Numbered from the stretch's first letter, positions 11,219-21,259 are shown. The stretch is DNA of 64,000 nucleotides from Lachancea kluyveri NRRL Y-12651 (GCA_000149225.2 CM000692.1:496001-560000); one strand, 5' to 3'. Made by a program: numbers and translations. Notes: a model not told the origin generated them from the sequence alone.

Positions 11219-12004
11219 TCAATTGGTTTTCTTCAATGGGTTAGCAGGTTTTTCAAGAGCACCGTAACTAATATCCAAACTGGAGATCCAAGAAATAGCC
11301 ACAGTTAGAAGCACCACTAGTAGCAAACTGACTAGCAAGCAACTTAGCAAACCTTCAGTCCATAATGAACTTAACTCATCACTTGGAGCCTTTCCTGGTT
11401 TGTCACTTTCCAAAGGCTCGTTGACTTCGATTGCTGGTTTGCTTTGAGAAGCAACTAAACTTTCTTGGGAGAACAGATTAGAAGCATTGATATGTTTGGA
11501 GCGAGGGGCTTGGATGATTAAGGTGTCGATATTTTCGAAAGCATCGGCCAAAAACAGAAAGACGGTTTCCAAAAAGTCATCTAAATCGGACATTTCATAC
11601 TGAGAAGCTTCAAAACGAACAATAACAACAGAGTCCTCCTTCTTAAATTGATTGGATAAAGTCTCAGGAGTAATTTCATCAATGCTCTCAATCTCTAATA
11701 GGTTTGCGTTTTCAGACACGATTTCATCATCACCTTCCAAAGCGACTGGATCATGGTCAAGTAAATAGGTAAGAAATTTATAGCTTCCTTCAGAATAAAC
11801 CAATTTGTCAAATAAGGAAAAATCTATGAATTGGAAAACAATGACAGGTTTTCCAGAAGTACTGGATTCAATTAATTCTGAGACAGAATCACCTTCTCTT
11901 AATTCATTTTTATCAGACAGAGTGTTCAAGGACAAATAGCTAGTAGCAGCGGTGACGATTTGCAAATAGCCTACTAAAAGGCATAATAATGACTGTAGGC
12001 GCAT
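11219..12004 (-). CDS. VOA1: V-ATPase assembly factor, ER membrane protein
   Basis: The 261-residue protein corresponds to Voa1 (265 residues), which works with Vma21 in V0 assembly in the ER. A signal peptide (about residues 1-20), a luminal domain, one C-terminal membrane segment (about 217-238) and a terminal KKTN, a KKXX-type ER retrieval motif, are visible. Its convergent neighbour here is VMA21, its functional partner, as in YGR105W-YGR106C. Start at the first ATG puts the hydrophobic signal sequence at the very N-terminus. Confidence 0.93.
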   Translation of the reverse strand: MRLQSLLCLLVGYLQIVTAATSYLSLNTLSDKNELREGDSVSELIESSTSGKPVIVFQFIDFSLFDKLVYSEGSYKFLTYLLDHDPVALEGDDEIVSENANLLEIESIDEITPETLSNQFKKEDSVVIVRFEASQYEMSDLDDFLETVFLFLADAFENIDTLIIQAPRSKHINASNLFSQESLVASQSKPAIEVNEPLESDKPGKAPSDELSSLWTEGLLSCLLVSLLLVVLLTVAISWISSLDISYGALEKPANPLKKTN

Positions 12005-12211
12005 ACTGCTATGGAAATTAATGCTATCTTATGATTCTTGCTGGTCCACTCACTGGTCTTCTTCCTGGTTCGTGAAGACTGCGAGTTCAAAGAAAACCCC
12101 TATAAAATGGCTGCAACGAGAAAAATTTTCTAACCCATGCATCTCAATCGTCATCAATGATTATCAATTATATAGCTCTAAAATGAAAGGTTACAGTAAC
12201 GTTATTAGTTT

Positions 12212-12294
12212 GGTACTCTGGCCGAGTTGGTCTAAGGCGCCAGGTCGAGGTCCTGGTCTCTCCGGAGGCGCGAGTTCGAATCTCGCGGGTATCA
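12212..12294 (+). tRNA. tRNA-Leu (anticodon GAG)
   Basis: An 83-nt class II tRNA with a long variable arm. Acceptor strands GGTACTC and GGGTATC pair with two G-T pairs. The anticodon stem-loop CCAGG-TCGAGGT-CCTGG places GAG at 12247-12249. A T-arm with GAGTTCGAATCTC and a T-run directly downstream (Pol III terminator) are present. It sits just after VOA1, the position of tL(GAG)G after YGR106C in S. cerevisiae. Confidence 0.95.
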
Positions 12295-12579
12295 TTATTT
12301 TTTGTATGGTTGATTACTACCCAGGCTTACTTGGAAAACCTACATACCACGATAGTTCCGTTTCCAACTGGTTATTTTTTTAATCACTGATGGTGTGTAG
12401 TGTTTTTTCTCATGGCTCTAATCTTTCTATTTTATTTTATTTCATTTCATTTTTTTTCATTCATTCATTGTCAGAAAGACAATGAAAAATTTCGGCAGAT
12501 TACGCTAGAACATGGCTGTTGATATATATGTACATATCTTGTTGTGACTTTTCTGGACGCTAGAAACACCGAACGCTAA

Positions 12580-13824
12580 ATGTCTCTGCAAGCTGTTGTA
12601 TTCGATAGAACTGATCCCAAGAACATCTCTGTCAAAATCTTGGACCAACTTTTGTTGCCTTACACTACCAAGTACGTTCCGATCTATACAATTGACGATG
12701 GCTATACTGTAATCAAGACGATGCAAGTCAGAGGTGCACCTGCCATTGCCATCGTGGGTACTTTGTCTGTTCTTATGGAGTGCCAGCTTTTAAATAATGA
12801 ATCTTTTGTCAATGCCCAAGGCTTTTATGATGCATCTACTTTCAGCACAATTCGCAGAGCATTGCTGAAGAGATTGGAGTTTCTATTGGGCAGTAGACCA
12901 ACTGCTGTGAACTTGTCCAATGCCTTGGCTGAAATAAAAGAAATCTTGGGAGAAGCGCAATCTCTGGAATCCCTCACTGATAAGATATATCGCTATTCTT
13001 GTGGTTTAATCGATGAAGATTTATCCAACAACGTCAAAATGGGTGACAATGGAGCCAACTACTTGTTAGAAAGACTAGCTGAGGAAGGCTTCAAGGAAGA
13101 TTTTGCGGTTTTGACCATTTGCAATACCGGGTCCTTGGCCACCTCTGGATATGGTACTGCGTTGGGTGTGATCCGTTCCTTGTGGAACGATTCTCAAACT
13201 AGGACTTCTACCAGCGAAACCAGGAAAAAACCTAAACTGACATCAAACACTGCGAAAATGACACATGTCTACCCGTTGGAAACAAGACCTTACAACCAAG
13301 GCTCACGCTTAACTGCCTACGAGCTAGTTCATGACCAAATCCCAGCCACGCTAATCACTGATAGTTCCATTGCATATCGTATCAAGACTTCGCATGTGCC
13401 TATCAAGGCGGCCTTCGTCGGTGCTGATAGAATTGTTCGTAACGGTGATACTGCAAACAAGATTGGTACCTTTCAGTTGGCAGTCCTTTGTAAGCAATTT
13501 GGCATTAAATTTTTTGTGGTTGCGCCAGAGACGACCATAGACAATGTTACTGCAACTGGTGATGGGATTATCGTTGAAGAACGCAAGCCAAATGAGTTTA
13601 AATTGGTCTCTGGTACTGCTGTTGATCCTGTTACAGAATTGCCACTTGTCAACGAAAGGAACGAACCTGTTTCCGCGAAAGTTGGTGTGGCTCCTCCAGG
13701 GATTGATGTTTGGAATCCGTCTTTCGATGTTACTCCGCATGACTTTATTGATGGTATCATAACTGAATCTGGTATTTTCGTTAAAGATGGAAATGGGGAA
13801 TTTGACCTCGGTAAACTGTTCTAA
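12580..13824 (+). CDS. MRI1: methylthioribose-1-phosphate isomerase
   Basis: The 414-residue enzyme matches Mri1 (411 residues), which converts 5-methylthioribose-1-phosphate to methylthioribulose-1-phosphate in the methionine salvage pathway. It belongs to the eIF2B-alpha-like isomerase family. Visible motifs are RGAPAI (residues 51-56), the catalytic Cys181 in TICNTGSLAT and the catalytic Asp283 in FVGADRI. A Lys/Thr-rich insertion at about 206-226 follows the cysteine loop. The first ATG gives the family start MSLQAVVFDR. In S. cerevisiae the gene is YPR118W, next to YPR117W and CLB2; here the YGR100-106 genes lie between, which is the ancestral interleaving. Confidence 0.96.
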   Translation: MSLQAVVFDRTDPKNISVKILDQLLLPYTTKYVPIYTIDDGYTVIKTMQVRGAPAIAIVGTLSVLMECQLLNNESFVNAQGFYDASTFSTIRRALLKRLEFLLGSRPTAVNLSNALAEIKEILGEAQSLESLTDKIYRYSCGLIDEDLSNNVKMGDNGANYLLERLAEEGFKEDFAVLTICNTGSLATSGYGTALGVIRSLWNDSQTRTSTSETRKKPKLTSNTAKMTHVYPLETRPYNQGSRLTAYELVHDQIPATLITDSSIAYRIKTSHVPIKAAFVGADRIVRNGDTANKIGTFQLAVLCKQFGIKFFVVAPETTIDNVTATGDGIIVEERKPNEFKLVSGTAVDPVTELPLVNERNEPVSAKVGVAPPGIDVWNPSFDVTPHDFIDGIITESGIFVKDGNGEFDLGKLF

Positions 13825-16341
13825 AGAAAAGGACAAAACGGAGGGGGGATGGAAATAAAAAGCTGTGTAAATCCGGTTTCCATATAATTGTTTAATTCTT
13901 ATATTTTAATGCCTAACTAGACTTGTCGTTATCATGTCGCGTTTGAATCGAACTGGACTATTGGCAAAAAAAGTCGGAAGTTTAAAGAATGTTAGGTCAA
14001 AGTGGCAGGTTAACTAAAACATAAATCGTCTATTCCATTAAACAATCGATTCTACGCAATACACCTCTCGCCTCATGTTGTGCATTATTTGATGGTCATT
14101 TGATAACTGGCAAAAAAGAACTCCTCATAGGGGGCTCGAACCCCTGACATTTCGGTTCCTTGCAAGCAACGCTTAAAAGCCGAACGCTCTACCAACTGAG
14201 CTAACAAGGACGAGTTCTTGTGAAGTTGTTTACGTAAATAGTTTTTACTAACCACATAGTTAATGGGTTATTCCTTGGCTCATCATTGTGTGAACTGCCT
14301 CTTCTTAACTGCATGATCCTAGCTATGGTTGAAGTCCTCATTCTTTAATGGGTACCTACACCCCATCTGTACCTTTCTCCACTAGCCTGACTTTCAACCG
14401 ACGCTTCCACTTGACCGCCGTTGTTCATCTTACTCGGCCCTTCAATGAACTCCAAGAAACTGAGTATGTGATATATCTCATTCATTCCAGGATAAGTTTC
14501 TGGGCTTGAAAATTACTCTTATGTCGATAAGTTATCGCTACGGTGAATACCTTAGAAGATTTATAAGCAGCTGTACTACTAAAACACCTTCCAGGGACGC
14601 ACCTTAGACAAACAGAAAGATGCGCGTGATTACCGAACAAAGCATCGAAAGGTATTCTCAAGACCATTTAAGAAGCATTATTTGTAAAAACGTTTAATTT
14701 TTGGTGACTTTTGAAAACACCAGGTAACTGTCAAGAAAGTCAAAAATCTTGCTTTATGCAGACACGCTCGCCACGCTTAAGTGCACAATCACATTTGGTA
14801 CTGCGTGCTGTAAATGTATCGAGCCTCGCTTTTACCTTCTGAGGCAATGCAGACGGTTGTTGTATTGAAACTCGTTATAACCATCAAGTTATCCAGGTTG
14901 AATATAAATAGGGTCAACACTGGAACATAAAAATTTTTACTCTTCCCTGTTTTGCTCGAGAGCATATCTGCTCGTTTGCTTCTCTTACTGTTCGGCATTG
15001 ATATAAATTGAAAGTTTACCTGCGATGAAAATCGATGCACGAGTCTAGCAAAAAAATATAGATCTCTACTATTGAAGGTTCAAGCTCTTTAAAATCGCAA
15101 TGTCCCGGTACACTTTTGCTACCCAAGTGAGCAAGATGAAAATAGGTAATCAGGGTGTCTTAAACACCTCAGTTTTTAAGCATGCAGAGAATCGTCAGGA
15201 TGCTAAATTTTTTTTTATTTTTTTTTTAGGCACAGTCCAATCAAGTTGTGAAGAATACGCTCTCAAACGCCGCAAGATCAAACTGAGTGCTGTAACTGCA
15301 ATTATGTTAGCAGTAGGCTATTCCTCTCAGAAAAAAGGTTTTTTTTTTCTTTTTTTTTTTCTTCGGCCTGATGCAAAAGTAGGTGGTAATAGAATAGAAT
15401 TGCCATACGTTGGTGCTTTGTACAGACATACATGTATCTTTATACCCTCCTTTTTTTTGAGAAGGTATTACATGTGCGATGTCTATGCCATTTCAAAATG
15501 ACTTCATTCTAACAGGAGAATTAAGTTCGAACGAAAGTATGGCTTTCGTTATTACTATTACATCTCTTGGCTTCCCGACTGTTTATTAGTCAAAACAGGT
15601 TTAGACAGCTGTATCCATTTCGATTTGTGTTACGAGTCAGGAATAGACAGACATAGCACGCACAAACCGTAAACTAAGTAGGACTGGGAAAGAGCTGTGT
15701 TAGCTTCGACGACACCACCAAAACAGCACCAATCAGGAGAAAAAGCTTCTTTGCTAATCTTGTAATCTCATTTCATATCGGTCTATAGGCATGGTGAAAA
15801 ATGTCTATGCAATGAACACCATCATTCGATAGCCACGACCCAACGAACGCAATGGAGCGTTGGTTTCGACTTCTGCGAAGAAAAAGTAAACAAAAAAGGC
15901 CAACGGGCAGCGCTCCGTATACGGAAATATGTAAATAAATAGCCCTGAGGGGAAAGATCAACACAAAAACTTTAATTTGAAAGGTTTTTCCCAACTTAGC
16001 AAAACCCAAACAGTTTTTTTTTCTTCCTGAGGCCACCGGTAGGTTGTAACTCATCTTAGTCTCTTTTCGTCCCCATTGTCAGTTGGTAGAACCACAAAAG
16101 CAAAGACCAAGGCCGATTCAGGAAATAGAGAAACAAATTTGTTTTCCAAATAGTCTCATTATTTAATAGTCTTTTCTCTCTTAGTGTTTGACTATCTTTT
16201 CTGTACTCTCAGATCCCGCCTTAAGCAGCTGCATAGAGAAGAACCACACACTCCTAGCTCACCTCATTTACTTTGTCACATATACTGTTCCTAGGTTCTC
16301 TTTGATCATTTTCGACAGCATACACACACGGTTCCCTTGTC
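13825..16341. other. 2.5-kb spacer upstream of the B-type cyclin gene, with tRNA-Lys
   Basis: Apart from tRNA-Lys no gene is supported. Open frames (for example 15100-15501 and 15773-16054) run over poly(T) tracts and lack family features. The right part should be the cyclin promoter. One forkhead-type motif GTAAACA is at 15886-15892, about 450 bp before the cyclin ATG; in S. cerevisiae CLB2 is controlled by Mcm1-Fkh2-Ndd1, but I see no clean Mcm1 site beside it. A pyrimidine-rich leader runs into the ATG. Confidence 0.5.
14121..14210 (-). tRNA. tRNA-Lys (anticodon UUU) with intron
   Basis: A 90-nt gene whose 73-nt mature form begins TCCTTGTTAGCTCAG and carries anticodon TTT in the loop CTTTTAA. 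An intron of about 17 nt follows the base 3' of the anticodon (position 37/38), as in S. cerevisiae tK(UUU). The T-arm reads AGGGGTTCGAGCCCCC and the acceptor ends ATGAGGA with discriminator G. Confidence 0.95.
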
Positions 16342-17838
16342 ATGTCCACCATTAACAACGAAAACAATCAAGATGCTAGACCTAGAACTTTAAAATCCAC
16401 AGCTAGCTTTAACAAGCAGATTCTGAAGAGATCAGCGTTAAATAACGTTACAAATACAACGCTGTCGCAAGAGCATAATTCCTCTAATACGAATACCAGT
16501 GCGTTCGGGAAAGCGCTGAGATCCGCCAAGTCTAGGTTAGCAACCGCTAGAGCTGCAGGCAGTTTGATCCCTCAAGTTAAAAGAGATGGTGCTATTGACG
16601 AAACAATAACAGCTAAAGATAGTGAGCTCGATAAAGAGAACGTTGATCCGTTTGCTTCCAAACTACCAAGCATCGAAGAAGAGGAGAGAGATATCAATCA
16701 GCAGTTGAAACAGCAGAGTGTGACCAGTAGTGCTGGCACATTGTCCAGTGGTGAAGTGGATCACCCTGAACAGCAGTCCATGCTCAATGATGATGATGAA
16801 GAGGAGGAGGAACGGACTACGACGGCAGAACCCCAGCCACAGGGCCAAGAACTGACCAACGCTGTACCAGCCTCTTGTCATGGTGAAATTAAGGATGTGA
16901 GCAAGAAGAGACCAATATCGACGGTTGTCGAACACGAGGAACCTAAAAAGTTTAAAGTCTGCGAAAAGGGTACAGAGTACGAATGGGAAGATCTTGATGC
17001 GGAAGACGTCAATGACCCCTTCATGGTTAGCGAATATGTGAATGACATCTTCGAGTATCTACATAGATTGGAAATTATGACTCTACCCAATAGACACGAA
17101 TTATACAAGCACAGCAACATCCGTCAGAATAGGGATATTTTGGTTAATTGGATGGTCAAGATTCATAACAAATTTGGATTGCTACCAGAAACGTTATATT
17201 TGGCATTGAACATCATGGACAGATTTCTTTGTAAAGAGCTGGTACAGTTGGAAAAACTGCAGCTGGTTGGTACTGCATGCCTTTTCATCGCCGCAAAGTA
17301 CGAGGAAGTGTACTCTCCCAGCGTTAAGCACTTTGCCTATGAAACCGATGGTGCATGTGATGAGGAAGAGATTAAAGAGGGAGAGAAATTTATTTTACAA
17401 ACTTTAGAATTCAATCTAAGTTATCCTAACCCAATGAACTTCCTCAGAAGGATTTCTAAAGCAGACGATTACGACATCCAATCCAGAACATTGGCGAAAT
17501 ACTTGTTGGAAATCTCTGTGGTTGATTTTAGATTCATTGGAATTCTTCCCTCGTTATGTGCTGCTGCTGCGATGTTTTTATCAAGAAAGATGCTGGGCAA
17601 GGGACAATGGGATGGTAACTTGATCCACTATAGCGGTGGTTATACCAGAGAAGAATTGGCACCTGTTTGTAACATGATAATGGATTACCTAGTGCAGCCG
17701 GTGGTCCACGATGAATTTTTCAGGAAGTATGCCTCGAGAAGGTTTATGAAGGCATCGGTCATTTCTAGACAATGGGCCAAAAAAGTGGTTGCACACGGTT
17801 ACGATATCATGACATTGCACGAATCATCTTCTGAATAA
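16342..17838 (+). CDS. CLB2: mitotic B-type cyclin (CLB1/CLB2 type)
   Basis: The 498-residue protein is a B-type cyclin closest to Clb2 (491 residues), the activator of Cdc28 for mitotic entry. A destruction box RSALNNVTN lies at residues 30-38 and a KEN box at 98-100 (DKENVDP); both are APC/C degrons. Two cyclin folds occupy about residues 225-480, with the hallmark segments LVNWMVKIHNKF, IMDRFLCKELV and PNPMNFLRRISKADDYD. As a non-WGD copy it would be the single ancestor-type gene equivalent to CLB1 plus CLB2, so the symbol is by convention. It converges on the CLB5-type gene, exactly as CLB2-CLB5 and CLB1-CLB6 do in S. cerevisiae. Confidence 0.93.
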   Translation: MSTINNENNQDARPRTLKSTASFNKQILKRSALNNVTNTTLSQEHNSSNTNTSAFGKALRSAKSRLATARAAGSLIPQVKRDGAIDETITAKDSELDKENVDPFASKLPSIEEEERDINQQLKQQSVTSSAGTLSSGEVDHPEQQSMLNDDDEEEEERTTTAEPQPQGQELTNAVPASCHGEIKDVSKKRPISTVVEHEEPKKFKVCEKGTEYEWEDLDAEDVNDPFMVSEYVNDIFEYLHRLEIMTLPNRHELYKHSNIRQNRDILVNWMVKIHNKFGLLPETLYLALNIMDRFLCKELVQLEKLQLVGTACLFIAAKYEEVYSPSVKHFAYETDGACDEEEIKEGEKFILQTLEFNLSYPNPMNFLRRISKADDYDIQSRTLAKYLLEISVVDFRFIGILPSLCAAAAMFLSRKMLGKGQWDGNLIHYSGGYTREELAPVCNMIMDYLVQPVVHDEFFRKYASRRFMKASVISRQWAKKVVAHGYDIMTLHESSSE

Positions 17839-18244
17839 GGAACGTTGTAATAATACCCAGCCATTTATAATTTTCTTTTTTTCTTTTTTTCTCCCCTTTA
17901 AGTTGTCGGATGATAATATTATTCGTAACGTTCACCTTCTTTCTTTTAAAGTTTTTGTTTCCTCTCTCTCTCTCTCTGTTTCTTCTCCTTCCTAACTTCT
18001 CTCATTTAATAAACTGTACAATAGCGTATCTGTGAGTTTGAATTATAAACACAGTAATCTAATCGGAAGGACGATTTTTCATTCCTTTTCGGTTGACTTT
18101 TTTTTTTTTTTTTTTCTTCTTTTTAATGCAGAGGGATTATAATTATTCTATTTACGTGAAAATGCTTTATGTAATTAGACTGTTGTTAAAACAGAAAAAA
18201 AGAAGAAAAAAAAAAAAAAATAAATGCAAAATGCGAATGCCTCA

Positions 18245-19498
18245 TTATTCAAATAAGTGGCGAAAGTCTTCCTCTACCGTCTTTGCGCACCATACTTCGG
18301 CCAGTTGGCCGATGGAGCCAAACTGCTCACTTCTATATTTTTGTTTTAATGCCTTTAATTGGGTTGAAGGGTTTACGATTTCACCTAGCAATAGACGACA
18401 GCGTTCTTTGAATAGATCGTCTGCTAGAGCATCTATATCACCGCTGTAGTGTTTTAGCGTAGGGTCCCAAGACGGCTTTTTGCTAAACATTTGTCTGGCG
18501 CAGTACATTGCCATTGCACTCAGCTGTGAGGGTACCACTTCGATAAACCTGGGGCAAGATACGGCATACTCCAGGAAAAACTTTGCAGCGGTTCTTGTTC
18601 TATGGTCATAATCATCAGCCTTTGATATTCTTCTGAGAAAGTTCATTGGGTTAGGCCAGCCAACGTTAAATTGGATTGTCGTCAGAATGTACATCTCAGC
18701 TTCCTTGATGGCTTGTTTCGTACATGCACCATCTGTGATATAGGCGTAATTTGATAGCTTTGGTAAATTGACTTCTTCAAACTTAGCTGCAATGAACAGA
18801 GAAGAGACGGCCAGCAGTTGGAGTTTGCTCATAGAGACTTTTTTCAAAGACATGAACCTGTCCATGAGGTTAATTGCAAGGTACAACGTTTCTGGGAAAA
18901 GTTGGAATTTTTGGTGCACTTCCACCAACCAATCGACGAGTATGGCTCTCATCGAGGGGCGTAGATGCTGGGGAGAATCTGTAGCAGATAAGTAGTTGTA
19001 AGTGGGAGTTGTTTCTTTTTCTCTTGCGTATAAGTGGGAGAAGATGTCGTCGGTATAGTCCACAACCATACAAATGTCATCCTTTTCGTCATTGTCGAGG
19101 TCTCTCCACAATTTTTCATCTTTCGTGATCGTGTCGTCACTGGGCAGTTTGACCCTTTTGGCTTGGTTGTGTTCACCCTGTTCTTCTTCACTATCACCAT
19201 CACGATATATGAACCTCTTCTTAGAAGACGACGACGACGACGACGACGAAGACGAACATGACGTTATGACAGCAGACCCAGTTATTGGCTTTAGAATCAA
19301 GGGTGCTTTGTCTGCAAGGTCATCCTTTTTGAAGTTGTGCAGAGTGTTGTTCTTATTGACCTTAACCTCTCCCAGGGCCCTTCTCGTCGTTTTGGTCGTA
19401 CCAACAGCGGTTTTAGAGCGCAACACTTTTTTATAATTATTCTCATCAGTAGTTTTGCTTGCATCCTCCATGGTACGGCTTCTAACAGGTTCGCTCAT
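18245..19498 (-). CDS. CLB5: S-phase B-type cyclin (CLB5/CLB6 type)
   Basis: The 417-residue product from the first ATG (19498; the open frame itself reaches 19525 only through a GTG) matches Clb5 (435 residues), which activates Cdc28 for DNA replication origin firing. An RRALGEVKVN destruction box is at residues 39-48, as in Clb5 (RRALTDVPVN). The cyclin folds start near residue 150 with RPSMRAILVDWLVEVHQKF and include NLMDRFMSLKKV and WPNPMNFLRRISKADDYD. A run of 12 serines (residues 82-93), coded by a GAC/GTC repeat on the + strand, sits in the disordered N-terminus. Its upstream region holds MCB and SCB-like sites. It is the likely single ancestor-type gene of CLB5 and CLB6. Confidence 0.93.
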   Translation of the reverse strand: MSEPVRSRTMEDASKTTDENNYKKVLRSKTAVGTTKTTRRALGEVKVNKNNTLHNFKKDDLADKAPLILKPITGSAVITSCSSSSSSSSSSSKKRFIYRDGDSEEEQGEHNQAKRVKLPSDDTITKDEKLWRDLDNDEKDDICMVVDYTDDIFSHLYAREKETTPTYNYLSATDSPQHLRPSMRAILVDWLVEVHQKFQLFPETLYLAINLMDRFMSLKKVSMSKLQLLAVSSLFIAAKFEEVNLPKLSNYAYITDGACTKQAIKEAEMYILTTIQFNVGWPNPMNFLRRISKADDYDHRTRTAAKFFLEYAVSCPRFIEVVPSQLSAMAMYCARQMFSKKPSWDPTLKHYSGDIDALADDLFKERCRLLLGEIVNPSTQLKALKQKYRSEQFGSIGQLAEVWCAKTVEEDFRHLFE

Positions 19499-19629
19499 CG
19501 TTACTTGTTTTATTTTGCTATTCACAGTATTTGAACTTTTACCTTGAAATAATGAGAGCAGAGCTTCGACAACTTCGGTGAAGCTATGTCTTATTTAAAT
19601 AACTGCACAAACCGTCTGTCTTGGTGAAA

Positions 19630-19727
19630 ACGCGTAGTCTTTTTTTTCTGTCACTATTCCTTCTTCAGTGGAAAAGTAACACTAGCAACACCAACACAGC
19701 ATTTTTTTTTCGTGGCTCGCGTTTCGC
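19630..19727 (-). promoter_or_regulatory. MCB/SCB-like G1-S elements of the CLB5-type gene
   Basis: ACGCGT (19630-19635) is a perfect MCB (Mbp1-Swi6 site). TTTCGTG (19708-19714) is an SCB-type CACGAAA on the gene strand, and CGCGTT repeats nearby at about 19719-19727 form MCB-like cores. They lie 130-230 bp upstream of the ATG, matching the known MBF control of CLB5/CLB6. Confidence 0.7.
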
Positions 19728-19785
19728 GTTAGTTTTTCCCAGCAAGCGTTTAAAGGGATAAGAGGGGAGGAGAAAAAAAGAGTAT

Positions 19786-20094
19786 CACGTGACAATGGTC
19801 ATGTGATTATAATCACGTGATACGTATTTTTCGTAAACGGTGATGATTATGTGTCCTTCTTACGTTCATAATGATATGTCCCGATTTGTCTTTTTCTTTT
19901 TCTTTTCCTCTTTTGCCCCTTCTCTAACGGAGGAAAACGAAAAACGAGTTGGACGCACGTGACTCCCTCTCACATATACGCGAGTCCGAGTCCGAGTCCG
20001 AGTCCGATCGTTTTCTCACGGAGAGAGGAGAGGACCCGGAGAAAACAGAAAATGCTCGTTGTGTGCATAATCCAGTTAGCTAGATTAGCACGTG
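19786..20094. promoter_or_regulatory. cluster of four CACGTG E-boxes
   Basis: CACGTG occurs at 19786-19791, 19814-19819, 19956-19961 and 20089-20094. The first two lie as an inverted pair (ATCACGTGA / TCACGTGAT). This is a typical target of Cbf1 or another bHLH factor such as Pho4 or Tye7. The spacer is shared between the CLB5-type gene and the small gene at 20999. Confidence 0.6.
19982..20005. repeat. four tandem GAGTCC hexamers
   Basis: Four perfect head-to-tail copies of GAGTCC in the CLB5 / orphan-gene spacer, between the third and fourth E-boxes. No function is apparent. Confidence 0.9.
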
Positions 20095-20885
20095 ATACAG
20101 TGTCAGAGATGGTAGCGTGGCTTCCAGTTGAGTCTTTTTGTGAGAGAGAGAGAAAGACAGAAAGAAAGATTCAATCCGTAATCACGGTGTGGACCATTAG
20201 TGTCAAAGTAATTCCTATGTATCCTGTACGGCCTTTAGCGAGGCTGTTTTTCCTTGCGCTGGGTAATGCTCGGGCTACGTACCGGGCTATGTACCGGCTA
20301 GGATGCACGTCTTGTTATAGGTGGATCGTTTTCTTGACAAAACTACTTTATTCCTAGGCTACACACTTTTATTTATTTTTTTTAATAATTCAATCAGCTT
20401 TTGTCATAGCGATACGTGTTTGGTGGATTTGCTAATCTAGCTAGTCACGGTTTCGGTTGCCAAGAGTTTTGTTTCGAGATTACCCATTTTGGTCGGCTGA
20501 CGTGATGTTAGCCAGCTCTCCCTGACAGGAAGAAAAAAGCCGTGCACTTTGCATCCTTGATAATCTCTTGCGATAACGATTCTGCAGGGTACTCTAAGAG
20601 CACTTGACGTACAAATGTTACACAGTAGTACGATTTTTGGCTATCCACTCAACTATACTTCTTTAGCAGTGGTTGATTACCCTATAATTCATGCTCGGCA
20701 TGTGTAGGCGTCTGTCTCCCTCGCGCTGTTTGAAGTCACTGGCGAATAGAAAGGAGAAAAAGGAGCATCAACTCTTTCCCTTATCTATCAAATAAACAGA
20801 CAGTGGGTGGGAGAAACGTGAAGTAAGATAAGAGACGAAGGAAAAAGGAAAAAGGAAAGAAAACAGTCGTAATAGTAGTAATTTG

Positions 20886-20927
20886 AAAAAAAAAAAAAAA
20901 AAAAAAAAAAAGTAGGCATATATAAAA
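20886..20927 (+). promoter_or_regulatory. poly(dA) tract and TATA box of the 20999 gene
   Basis: A run of about 26 A (20886-20911) is followed by TATATAAA at 20919-20927, about 72 bp before the ATG at 20999. A nucleosome-excluding dA tract next to a consensus TATA box is a strong yeast promoter arrangement and supports the short frame as a real gene. Confidence 0.6.
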
Positions 20928-20998
20928 GCTGCAAGTGGCTTTTTTTTGTAACGCTGTAGGGCAAATGGTAAAAGACACTAAATCTTAAAACTCGATAA

Positions 20999-21259
20999 AT
21001 GGGTGTGTGGGGCGATTTTAAACTAAAATTTCTAAAATTCAGAAGATACCTAGCTGCCACTCCAATTGAGGGTGACACCTACGAAAAAGCACCAGAAGTC
21101 AAAGATCTGCCTCATATGGTCGATGCAGATGGAAAGCTGATGTCCGTTTCATCTGGTAAACGTGAGTTGTCTCCTACATTGAGTGCCCAGTTGAACATCC
21201 AAAATTCGAACGGCACTAGACGCACCGAAGAGATGGACAAAATTGATAGCGCTCTGTGA
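20999..21259 (+). CDS. uncharacterised 86-residue protein
   Basis: I do not recognise this protein. It starts MGVWGDFKLKFLKFRRYLA, a basic and possibly amphipathic N-terminus, followed by a hydrophilic tail rich in Glu, Asp, Ser and Lys without a membrane segment. The case for a real gene is the TATA box and poly(dA) tract just upstream, a long E-box-rich upstream spacer and a clean ATG. It lies between the CLB5-type cyclin and tRNA-Cys, where S. cerevisiae has THI22 or CLD1 in its two sister regions; it resembles neither. It could be a lineage-specific or fast-evolving small stress protein, but no function is assigned. Confidence 0.55.
   Translation: MGVWGDFKLKFLKFRRYLAATPIEGDTYEKAPEVKDLPHMVDADGKLMSVSSGKRELSPTLSAQLNIQNSNGTRRTEEMDKIDSAL

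Noticed and set aside
13473-13836. Long antisense frames over MRI1, and similar antisense frames over SMC2, VID28 and the Ty1-like element
   Set aside because: Shadows of well-conserved genes in other frames.
15100-15501. 133-residue open frame in the MRI1-cyclin spacer
   Set aside because: It runs through long poly(T) tracts coding for Phe runs, has no family features and lies in probable promoter DNA.
19982-20005. CRISPR-like array from the GAGTCC repeats
   Set aside because: Short tandem repeat without spacers, in a eukaryotic genome.
19786-20460. Centromere in the E-box-rich spacer (ATCACGTG resembles CDEI)
   Set aside because: No 80-bp highly AT-rich CDEII followed by a CCGAA-containing CDEIII at the right distance.
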